Shown: positions 37,267-47,700 of the stretch, piece by piece
Layout: every line of letters starts with the position of its first letter
Numbering within the stretch: the stretch's first letter is position 1
From: Ciona intestinalis
Lineage: Eukaryota > Chordata > Ascidiacea > Phlebobranchia > Cionidae
Assembly (NCBI RefSeq): GCF_000224145.3
Contig: NC_020177.2
Coordinates: forward strand, 5,105,375 to 5,169,374
DNA: 64,000 bases
Direction of reading: 5' to 3'
The notes under the pieces: generated by a model
Databases searched by the model: none
What the model saw: only the letters and a program-made list of their open reading frames with translations
Told to the model about the DNA's origin: nothing
Program-made: the position numbers and the translations under genes

Positions 37267-37608
37267 AGTGAAATATTTCGATGCACTGTGTGTTAGATGC
37301 ACTGTTATTGTTTTTACATTTTGCTTTAAGAAAAAAGTTCAAACTTCTGTGATTTGAAATCTAGCACTTTTAATTCATATGGATGAGGGCCTATGGCAAG
37401 ACATGGGGACTTGTTATTACGCCAGGGAGTTAAGTTTTATTTCTACAATCGTGTTCCTAATTGATTTTCACATACTTTTCATAATAATAATGCGAACTTA
37501 TTATTGTTTTTTAAGTTCCCATTTTTATGTTTTCTATTATTTTTCAGAGCGATATAGTTTTATAATTATGGTTGCTTAGTTGGTTGGTTTGTGAGAAAAC
37601 TTTGTTCT

Positions 37609-37613
37609 ATGTG
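37609..37613 (+). CDS. STX8: Proposed 5-nt coding first exon of syntaxin-8
   Basis: ATGTG is followed by a perfect GTAAGT donor at 37614. Joined to the exon at 37976 it reads MWQADYSSCQ, in frame and giving a family-typical length. No other ATG between PYROXD1 and 37976 was seen to give an open, in-phase start. Vertebrate STX8 has a longer start containing DPW; here only a Trp is retained. Inferred. Confidence 0.5.
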
Positions 37614-40600
37614 GTAAGTAAGATAACAAAATAATCACCCACCAAGTTTAAGTTACATACGTAGTAACTCGTAAACAAGCATGAGGTGTACGAAACGGAA
37701 CACCTATATGCTTGCTGTGTTATAATGACTGTCGAGTCTGTCAATCAACAAGTTGGATTTGTTTTACAGGATTGTGTGTATCCCTGCCTTCCTTGTGTTT
37801 TAAAAGTATGGTTCCGATAGCTTTATTTCTATGATTGCACCAAAGTATCGATATTCATAATTGTTATGCATTATGCTTTTTCATTAGGACTTAAAACCAA
37901 GAATTGTAACTTAGAAATTACCTTGGTATATCCCCCACCCACCATTCATATTAACCCACAATATGTTTAATACAGGCAAGCAGATTACTCAAGTTGCCAA
38001 CAACTTTGTCAAGATGTTGCTGAATCTATAAATGACAGGAATAAGGAAATAAGGCTTGGAGGAAGTGTTTCAAAGGTTTGTTTCTTTTACAGGAGGTGTA
38101 TGAATATACTATGTGTGGTGTGTGTGTTGTCCGAGGACACACAGATATATTCTGTAAGGGGTATGTATGGACCAAGGATAAGAACCTGGGATTTAGAGCA
38201 GCGTTGGCCCTTTACCCCACACTCTATTCTATATGGGTGAGGTCCTACAGCGAGGCATGCCACGATACCTGGGATTTGGACAGAGTTGGCCCATAACCCC
38301 TTCAATACTTATTACTAGCAGCATTGATCTTTGAATCTTGTACCCTCTGGTTATGAAGCAAGCGCTCCAACCACTACAATATTTATACCAAATCCTTTCC
38401 ACCCCAGGTTAACTGTTTGATCAAGAAAGATTTATTGAACTTAAAATCAATGACAGAGAAGTTAAGACTGGATTTAATTCGATCTGCTAAATCCCATACT
38501 ACGTAAGAACATTGATTTTATTTCTATGGTGTTTTGAAATAGAGTATTATAGTAGATAGGGGGGGACATTTTTTCCTTCTCTTTTTTTCGCTCATCTAGT
38601 AGTAAACACAGAGTTTTATAACTGTGTGTGTCACTTTAAGGAAGCTTTGTTAGTTTAAAACAAGATCAGGAAATATGGGCTATTTTGTGCTAACAATATC
38701 CATCTTACCTCACAGTAACATAAAATTATTTGTTTAATGCCAAAATAAATATTCTTTTCATCCACAGGACACACGGGGAGGTAGAGAGACGACAAAACCT
38801 TCTCGATACTTTGAGCACAAAAGTTCGAATCCTGGATAAAGCTGCTGAACGATCATTATCCACTAGTTCTGCTGCTGAGAGGTGGGTTGTTTGTTTTAAA
38901 TTCAATATAGTAGGGTGGGGGCAGATGAGACACCTTTTCAATCTATTTTCTTGTCCCATTTGGTAGTAAACAAAGAACATTGAAAGAATTATAAAACCGT
39001 ATTCTTATTACTCGCATAGACCGTTGTTAATTGTTTAAAACACGATCAAGATATTTGGATTTTATGTGCTAAAGGTGTCCCATCTTCCCCCACCCTACTA
39101 TTAACTCCCCTATGTTGATGATGAGTGCCAACTGCTCCAACAATTTATTCCCAGAATTAAAAACACTTAAACCCCATGAAATATTCTTTACAAAACTATA
39201 AAAAAGTGATATCAATCTATAATGTGTACTTGTTTTCTTTTTTAAACCAAGTGTTTAAAATGAAGACAATCTTACACGGGTTGTAATGTTCATATTGAAA
39301 GTAACTATAAATATGTGATGTCTATAATATATACACGATCTCTATGTTGCAGAGTTGCGTTATTATCGTCTAATCACGACCAAAGTCAATCTTCATACGG
39401 CAACCCATGGTTGGATACGCGGAAAGGAATTCTAATCTTTCATTAGAAGAATATAGAAAGAAACAAGCACAAGTTATACGAGGTGTCGTGTTTAATGGTG
39501 CTGTGTTTTACTTACAAGGCTAATATTGTAACCAGAGTATATTGGGTTCAAGGCTCACAGTGATACTATGCAACGATATAAATTGGCATTTAAATTTAAA
39601 TGTGGCTGGTTATGTTTTGAACATTAGTCCATGGATCAGTATTTAAAGAGCATAATTCGTAAGTCTATTATACCGGGTTCAAGGTTCAATGCTGCCACCA
39701 TGGCTTTACTTTGTTTTGTTTGTGGATGAGGTCTAAGGACCAGGAATTTAGACCAGGTTTGGACCATTCCCCAACACCCAAACTTTTGGTGTATGTCATT
39801 AATGCCAGTGGTTTTATAATACTCCTGTTATAACGACTGTTGTTACCCAGCCCCTTAAGAGCAAACAAGTTCCATTTATTAATGCATTCCTCTTTATCAA
39901 CAGACCAAGATGCTGGATTGGACGTTTTATCAGAAACGCTGAGTCGGCAAAAAAACATTGGTATCAACATAGGAAAGGAAGCTGACTATCAGAATGGTGG
40001 GTTGTGTGATGGGCATGTTCTATTGTGTTGTAGTGGCTGTTTTTGGTAACTGTTATGTTATTACGACATATTGACATCAATTTTCTAGCTTAGCCCAATC
40101 TCACAAGTTCAATGCAAGCAGGAATATCCAGTTTATTGAAAAAGAATCTTTCTTCCATTAAGGATAAGGTGCCATGAAAACGTAACAGACAAAAATTATG
40201 TCCAACCAGTTGTTGTATTGGAGATATATATTTCGCTTAATTGGCATCGTCAGCCTCAAATAGAACCTTTCCCCTTCTCCCATCAAGTAACAATGCGAAT
40301 GGTACTTGACACAGATATCCTCCAATGTGACAATAGACTAATAGACGTTTAATAATAGTTCAGATAAAGTTTAACATTTGAATAAATTACTTTGTGTAAT
40401 GTGGTGCAATGTAATGTATTGCAACAATACACCATATATATATTTATGACTTTATTTTCCACCGACAGAGTTAATTGATGACATCCATGGTAGAATCGAA
40501 GAAACTGATTCCAGGATTAAACAACAAACAACGAGCGTTTTAAAAATATCAAGAAAGTCATCTTCTTGCAGTAAGTTGTGAATAAATGTAATTTGTTGAT

Positions 40601-41004
40601 CCTCGCGTGGTTGGACAAAGTCATTATAATACAGGTGTTCTGTTTCATACACTTCGTTCCCGCTTACCAGTTACCACGTATGTAACTTTGTGGGTGATTA
40701 TTTTCTGTATGACTGACAACTTTAACAACCCATTAATGACCACCGGTTTGGAGCAATTTTGTTTAGTGTCTTGCCCAAGGACACATATGCCCACAGTGGT
40801 GGCAGCATTAAGCTTTGAATCTTGTACCTTCTTAGCTACTAGTGTTCTAACCACTGCATCTCTGTAGAGCCACCATAAGATGTAAAGTCCTATTATATAT
40901 TTCCATATTTAAACTGCTTATTTATTTCAGTTTTATGGATGATAATAATTCTCCTTGCCATTGCTATTATTGCATTGATTGCTGTTGGACCACAGAAGCA
41001 TTAG
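37609..41004 (+). CDS. STX8: Syntaxin-8, endosomal Qc-SNARE (one exon frameshifted in this assembly)
   Basis: This Qc-SNARE acts in early-to-late endosome fusion. Exons: 37609-37613 (proposed), 37976-38075, 38408-38502, 38768-38881, 39353-39482, 39904-39996, 40469-40570, 40931-41004 (TAG 41002-41004). Conserved stretches include DYSSCQQLCQDVAESIN, RRQNLLDTLSTKVRILDKA, GNPWL, and the SNARE motif DAGLDVLSETLSRQK..GINIGKEADYQNELIDDIHGRIEET. A hydrophobic C-terminal anchor (IIILLAIAIIALIAVG) ends in PQKH. With the proposed 5-nt first exon and one base restored in exon 39353-39482, the length is 237 aa; human STX8 is 236. Exon 39353-39482 has an out-of-phase length (130 nt), so the assembly as given breaks the frame. 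Two MITEs and a full SINE lie in its introns. Confidence 0.93.
37628..37734 (+). mobile_element. SINE tail fragment
   Basis: This tail lies just inside the proposed first intron of syntaxin-8. Confidence 0.68.
38205..38305 (+). repeat. GGTGAGGTCC dispersed repeat
   Basis: TATATGGGTGAGGTCCTACA to GACAGAGTTGGCCCATAACC; syntaxin-8 intron, with an older partial copy just before it. Confidence 0.65.
38548..38718 (-). mobile_element. MITE copy 9 (diverged)
   Basis: Degenerate copy in a syntaxin-8 intron. Confidence 0.65.
38906..39101 (-). mobile_element. MITE copy 10
   Basis: Complete copy with near-perfect inverted ends, starting 24 bp after syntaxin-8 exon 38768-38881. Confidence 0.9.
39353..39482 (+). 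CDS. STX8: Syntaxin-8 exon with an apparent one-base deletion
   Basis: The entry frame reads VALLSSNHDQSQSSYGNPWL, containing the conserved NPW. It then hits a stop at about 39450. The exit frame, fixed by the next exon (DQDAGLD), reads ERNSNLSLEEYRKKQAQVIR back from the donor. The switch between the two must occur at about 39410-39428. The exon length of 130 nt needs one extra base for phase agreement. A sequencing error or an allelic deletion are the simplest explanations. Confidence 0.85.
40585..40868 (-). mobile_element. tRNA-headed SINE, near full length
   Basis: Read on the - strand it begins with a tRNA-like head (GCAGTGGTTAGAACACTAG). It continues through a GTCCTTGGGCAAGACACTAAA body and a tail (CACCCACAAAGTTACATAC to CGCGAGGATC). 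This copy defines the family used below. It lies in the syntaxin-8 intron before the last exon. It resembles the composite SINE I recall from Ciona; the name was not verified. Confidence 0.8.
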
Positions 41005-41028
41005 TTTCAACATTCCTTATATTCAGAT

Positions 41029-41135
41029 TGTAGGGTGGGGTAAGATGGGACACTTTCAGCGCATAATATTCCAATAAGTTGATCAAGTTTTAAACAATTA
41101 TCAACGGTCTATGTGAGTCTTGAGGGTACGAACAT
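41029..41135 (+). mobile_element. MITE copy 11 (truncated)
   Basis: Left half only, just after the syntaxin-8 stop codon. Confidence 0.75.
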
Positions 41136-41202
41136 TATTACTAATTGCCGTACGCTACGTTTATGCTTACCATTATTTACAGTCTTAAGCTTTCATTGTA
41201 CA

Positions 41203-41396
41203 GTACTGTGGGGAAAGATGGGACACCTTTTTATTCTATTTTCTTGTCCCATTTGATAGTAAGCAAAAACCATTCCAAAAATTATAAAATCGCTTCCCCA
41301 CGACCTCTATAGAACGTTGTTAATTGTTTAAAACATAATCAGGATTTTTGCATATTATGTGCTAAAGGTGTCCCGTCTTCCCCCACCCTACTATAT
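41203..41396 (-). mobile_element. MITE copy 12
   Basis: Nearly complete; opposite in orientation to copies 11 and 13 beside it. Confidence 0.88.
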
Positions 41397-41627
41397 ATTC
41401 TAATATATATGTTTGAGGCCCTATGGCAAAGCTGGGATTAAGATTTAAGCCACAGTTGGCTAATACCCCAAAAAGTTTTGGGTAATTGTTGTTTCCAATG
41501 CTGCTTTAATAGAACTTAACTTTATGAACTATGCAAATTATTACCAACGGTACATTAATGTTGATCTGATTATTCATGTTTACAGTCAACAAAAGTTCAT
41601 TTAATAATCATTCATGATATATTCTAA

Positions 41628-41822
41628 TATAGTAGGGTGGGGGAGATGGGACACCTTTAGCACATAACATCCAAATATCCTGGTCGTGTTTTAAACAGTT
41701 AACAACGGTCTATGGGAGTCGTGAGGATACGGTTTTATAATTCTTTGAATGTTCATTGTTTACTACAAAATGGGACGGGAAAATAAAGTGGACAGGTGTT
41801 CCATCTTCCCCCACCTACTATA
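41628..41822 (+). mobile_element. MITE copy 13
   Basis: Nearly complete and among the least diverged copies in the window. Confidence 0.9.
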
Positions 41823-42276
41823 ATACAAATTACTTTAAAGTATAAACATTAACTTTGTTGAACCAATAGTTGTCATGATATGATGACGTCTTGCCAGGTG
41901 GCAGACAAAACGTTGGTGCAAAAAATAACGTAACAACAAAAAATTAGTATTACGTTATTTCTGGTAGCAACAATAGCAAAACATTGTATATTTGTTTTGA
42001 TTTACTTTCTATATGTTGTGCATTGTAACAAGACCATATTTACTGTGATTAGTGTTGTGTTTAAATATTTACGGTATTGCTGCGTTTTAATTTGTGTATT
42101 ATTACTTCGTTGTGTTGTTTCATGCTTTATTGCTTCGACTGTGCAATTCTTGAAAATAAATTCATATTTATACAACCGCTAGATGGTAGCAGAGATTAAC
42201 ACCAAAGAGAGTTAGCTAGGAAGGTTTCCCACCTAATCTGTTGAGACGGAGGCCGTAAAGTAATGATTGATTAAGC

Positions 42277-42600
42277 AAATGTAACTTACATATCCTCGCA
42301 TGGCGGGGCAACAACAGTCGTTACAACACGGGTGTTCTGTTTTATACACCTCATGCCTGCTTACGAGTTACCATGTATGTAACTTATTTATCCTCGCATG
42401 GTGGGGCAACAACAGTCGTAACAACATGGGTGTTCTGTTTCATACACCTCATGCATGCTGACGAGTTACCATGTATGTAACTTACATATCCTCGCATGGC
42501 GGGGCAACAACATGGGTGTTCTGTTTCACACACCTCGTGCCGCAGCATCGAGTTGAACCAATTAACCTCTGATTATGATGCGAGCGCTCTCATCAACCAA
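42277..42600 (-). mobile_element. SINE with tandemly reiterated tail
   Basis: The tail is present about 2.6 times with a 98-bp period (units starting 42281, 42379 and 42477). It then runs straight into the tRNA-like head (GATGCGAGCGCTCTCATCAACC, reverse). The body between tail and head is missing. Confidence 0.82.
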
Positions 42601-43046
42601 ATCCACGCGTTACGAATTTCTCCGAGGCCTTGAAAAACAATCATTACTACGCGAGGTGCATGCCTAGACGCCTGCTTTGCTTTTTGAATCCTTTATCCGC
42701 TTTTGGTTCACCTACTGTTACGTTGTTGTGGCTGAGTCTATGGTTTTAAGCCTAATGTTTATAACCAGTTTGTTTCCATGGTTTTTAACATTAGTTCATT
42801 TGAATGAACATTATAGACGTGTATTATATTACTGTTGTACAGGCCTGAATTAGTAAGCGATAGAAAGTGTAATTTAATTATGATGTCACAAAATAAACAA
42901 TTTGACTTAATATGGATATCTTTCGCGTTCAAGAACCCAACAGGTAAGCATTTGTTTAGTATTTAGATATAGTAGGATGAGTCACCTATGCACATATTGC
43001 CCAATGTCTTAAGAATCGAAACTATTTTATTGAATGTGAACGAATG

Positions 43047-43320
43047 AATGTAACTTACTTTATCCTCGCGTGACCGAAAAACGACAGTCGTTATCACACG
43101 GGTGTTGATACACCTCGTGCCAACTTACGAGTTACCATGTATGTTACTTTGTGGGTGATTATTTTTAGGGGATTTTTTTCATGTATGGCTGATAATTTGG
43201 ATAACCCAGTATTGGGTGGGTTGAAGCAATGGGTTGTCTTGCACAAGGACACATACAACAATATTGATAGCAGCATCGAGCCTTGAACCGATATCCTCTG
43301 GGTTTCTGTTAGGCGCCCTT
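43047..43320 (-). mobile_element. SINE, near full length
   Basis: Tail, body and part of the head are present downstream of netrin. Confidence 0.75.
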
Positions 43321-43726
43321 ACTACTTTCCCACGGCGGGCAAGTTCGTTAAACACCCTCTACCCCGGCACCGCGACTCGTATCTACACTAGCTTAACTTA
43401 ACAACCACACAAGTATCTACGATGATCTTTTACTTGAAGAAATATCTAATTCGCGATGAAAAGGCGAAAAGTTGAAAAACAAGCGAGCAAGGACCCAAAT
43501 ATGCAGCGTTCGGGTTCGAAATAGAATCGGACATAGAAACAACATTAATTTATGACGTAATACTTGAAATTTGGTGAGATGTATATCATAAAACGTATCC
43601 ACTTTGAAAACTTTGTCTTTGTATATATGGTCATGCGTCTAATTACTTTGTATGATGTTTTGAAGTTAAATTTATCGCCAATTGAAGGTGCTTATAATTG
43701 AAATTTGCTTTGGGGATAAAGGTAAA

Positions 43727-43732
43727 TTTATT
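43727..43732 (-). terminator. Polyadenylation signal for netrin
   Basis: TTTATT on the + strand (AATAAA on the - strand) lies about 350 bases beyond the netrin stop codon. Confidence 0.4.
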
Positions 43733-44083
43733 GTGTAGAATTTCTCAATAGCGGATACGTCATGTGATATATAAATACCCCTGTATTGTTACGTATTTAC
43801 GTGCCCAGTTTTACATTAGATAACATGGCGTTACAGTGTCAAAAACAAAATAAATATAAAAGTAAAACGGGACAATGAATATAAAAGCACTTGAATGATC
43901 GACCAGCTTACGTCATCGTCTCTGTCGTCATAATGCGTATTGACAAAGAACAATAAAGTTCGTTAAAACGCCTCACGACCATTTTAACCTTAATCTCACA
44001 TCGGCAAACTTCGGTCGAAATCGGATTTTTTCGGAACCGAATCTTGGGCGCCACTTCTTACACAAAGCCGGGGTGGCTAAGGT

Positions 44084-44750
44084 TCAACATTTACTTCGTT
44101 TTCGTGCTCGCTTCGCCACCCTTCGTAACATTTTCTTATATTTGTTTAACCAGCTGATAATGACAGAGTTTTTATCAATCGTCATTCTTAGATTTCCATC
44201 TGACCTCGCGTATTTACCAAGCAACAAATATGTTCGGTTCACTCGCAACCTGAAATTTAAATTTTATTTATTTTTAAATAATGTAATTTTTATTTATCTC
44301 TGAGTACCTTTGCAAAGCTCAAATTAATTACCACAATGAAAAGAAAGGAATTAGTGGAAAAACGGTAGTCGTTAAAACATGCTACGGGTAAAAAGTGCAT
44401 AAGAAAAAGTGTTGAACAAAATGCATGGTTTCTTAACCCACATACGCGGTAATTTGTAAGCTGATACAAAGTGTATGGAACAGAATATCCGTGTTATAAT
44501 GACTGTCGTTGCCCCGCCATGGGAGGGTAGACAAATTACATACACCACAACCCCTTAACTAACCCTTCCCACCCAACAGCCCCATCTTACCTGGGACATA
44601 GACACTGTAGGACTCGATCCCTGACCTGGATGTCAATCATCTCCTTCTTCTTCAACCTCATGCCTCCCCTCTTAAACACCCTGAGTACTTGGTAAGTGAT
44701 GCTGGTCCTTCTTCCTATCCTGATCTTCCCGGTTACTCTTACCATCACAG
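44084..44750 (-). CDS. NTN1: Netrin exons 6 and 7: NTR (C345C) domain and C-terminus
   Basis: Exon 6 (44750-44591) encodes [20 protein letters not shown] through LQCLCP. Exon 7 (44249-44084) encodes [23 protein letters not shown] and the basic tail ending in KC. The YLLLGK and SW..KY residues are netrin hallmarks. Confidence 0.92.
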
Positions 44751-47700
44751 CTGTATACCATTAGAGTGGTTAGGTATTTGTGCGACGTCATAGGATGAAT
44801 CTAGCGTGACGTCATCATAGCATATGTGACGTCATCATATTATATTTCATATTGTAAACACCTGCATGACGTCATATATTATACGCCAGAGGCAAAACTC
44901 TTATGTGGCGTCATTTATTAAACGAAGGTTTAGAGACGTAAGAACTGTTATAAGTAGTTCGTATGACGTCAGTAATGTGACGTCACAATTTAAATGACGA
45001 AATAGCTGGTGACGTGAAAGTATAAACGTATAACCGCATCGGGATATGGATTTTGGGGAAGAATGTACACCTTTAGCACATATAATATGATCGTGTTTTA
45101 AACAATTAACAGCGGTCTATGAGAGTCGTGAAGATTCGGTTTACTAATTCTTTAAATGTTCTTTGTTTACTACCAAATGGGACGAGTAAATAGAATAAAA
45201 ATGTGTCCTATCTTCCCCACCCTACTATATATATCATGGAAATTACTTCATAACATTGTTACAAGTAGACTTACCGTATTCCATCTTACAATATTTAGCT
45301 GGAGGTATTCTTACAGCTTTTGAGCTGCTACATGTTCGTGGGCAAGCTGGAATATTTAATACATGGGTTAGACGAATAGGGATTAACGTTAGCTTTGTAT
45401 GAAATAACGTAATAATGACAGGCGAAGTACGTTTAAGTCAGGACAGTAAAGCAGGCCCATATACGTTTATTATCTGTAACTGTCAATATTTATAAGTAAA
45501 AAAAGCTTAGATCAGAGCTTTAAAAAGATATTGAACCGATTCAGGCTTAAATGTAACGGTAAAACAAAAAAAAAACAATTTAATCAAAGAACTGAAATAT
45601 ATTTTAAGGTTTATGTTATTGGGGTGTTTGTGTTGTTTATTTTAAGTTTGGTAATGTGTCGTTGGTAAAGCTAACTTGTGAACCACTGTATTTGTTATGG
45701 TAGGTTTATTTATACCTTACCTGGTTTAGCTGTGGTAGCGCCAGTTACAACAGGAATTCCTGGAAAAACAAGTTAGAATTGTTAACCGCACGATGTCGCC
45801 GCTGAGTTGTGTTTATCGAGTTATAAGTTACCACCACGCTTAACATTGCAAATCAAAATATAAGCGTGGTCTGTTAAGACTTGATTCTTTCAGGGTTATC
45901 GAATGTCCAGGCCGCTGGGCCGGCTATGCAGCCATATATATGACTGGCGCAAGTTAAATCCCCGCAAAACAGATGCAATTTTAGCGTACCATGCAATCAT
46001 GCAAGCTAATATAGGCCTATATATCGCTGAATATCTTTAAGCTTCGTGCCATAACAGCAGACGAGCGATAGCCTAACAGAATCAAGTCCTACAGCCACGT
46101 ATTAGAGATACATACTGGCGCAGGGTGCGTCGGGGGAATCAGTCTGCTTGTAGCCTTTTACACAATAGTTGCACCTCCTTCTCGTAACGTGTTGCTTGCA
46201 TATACATTGACCGGTAACCTGGTCGCAATGCCTCCCCAGCGAGCCCACCGGATTGCAGTTACACGCTAATATACAACGTAATGTTAGGAGTCTGCGTGTT
46301 AAACACAACATGCACAATGCGCTGCTTTCGACTTCAAAAACAGCGTTATAACAAAATATTCAATGCACTAATATATGCGCCCGTTTTCAGAGCAACCGTA
46401 CTGTTAGTTTCAATCCACCATGCTACACGTTAGTACCACCATGCCTTTATAACTATCGGCGCATGCTTAGTTAGTTCGTTGCCAATATTAGTTTAAAAAC
46501 AAAAAATAATTTCTCGCTTTTTGCAAATCTAACAACTCCTGAAAGAATCAAGTCTTCAAATAATAACTTTATAAAATAACAAAATATAAAAGTGCTCATG
46601 CGCGATGTGACGTGTGCGCAGGCATTCAATCGTGACATCATAATGACGTAATAATTAATCTGGAAGCGGTGAACTGTGATTGGATAATATTATCCAATCA
46701 GCAAACAGTTAGTATAATGAGTATTGTTTTCAAACAATTTGTTTATTTTGTAATAATGAATGTGTTCTATACTACTGTGACGTCACTATTCTCTCCGCTT
46801 GAATGACTTTTAATTAATTCGGATACGCGCAAGGTCACAGCATTAATGAATAAGATACGAATTTGGCCTCTATGTTGCTACCACCCATGGGATTACCAGG
46901 AATATACATCAAATACTCGACACCTCGGTATTACTGATGTGATTATTTACAACCGATATTTAATGGCGTAATAAATATAAGGCGGGAATGAAAATATTGC
47001 TTCGAAATTACTCCCCGTATTTCCGCACAGCTGCTCGATATGAGAACTTAATTAAAACCCAACCTCGTTGAAAAATTTAATTACAAGTGATGTCACTGCC
47101 TTGTATTTGTAGAACAAACATCGCATGCCAGAATTTAATTGAAAATTCCGTGTTTTTCTCGAAAAAAATACTTGAGGTTTAAATATGCTTTGATTTTGTA
47201 ATTGAAGTTTATTTATAAATTTGTGGTGAGAAAATTATCATAAAAAGTGTAATTAAAGTGCATATTACAACGCCTGATTAGAAATAATTACTTTCTTATG
47301 AACCACAACTGACTTCGTCCCTCGAAAGTGTTATCACGTGACCAACAACAATCGCTATTGTTAAATGTGTGAAAACACAATGATTTGACCTGTCGCTACT
47401 TCCCTTGGGGTTCTAAAGTGTTGCCACATATATTTTCGCGAATATAATAAACCGTGAACACTACTACAAAATACCGCAAACGTAGCATTTTTCCGAAGGT
47501 AACCTTTTTAATTGTAAACACTTTATGACCATTGCGATTTAACTTACATTTTAAATTCATAATTTTCAAGTAAAGTAAATATATTTACCACCATTGAAAG
47601 TAGTAAAATGAGTTTCTTTAATATGTTAAAGCACGTACAGTTTCAGGGCCGATAATTTTATAAAGATCGGTTTAATTCTTTCGAAAAAAACAAAACGCTT

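Larger units (their letters stand above)
41005..44083. other. Tail-to-tail spacer between syntaxin-8 and netrin
   Basis: Three MITE copies (41029, 41203, 41628), a SINE with tandem tails (42277) and another SINE (43047) fill most of this interval. No gene was seen. Confidence 0.65.
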
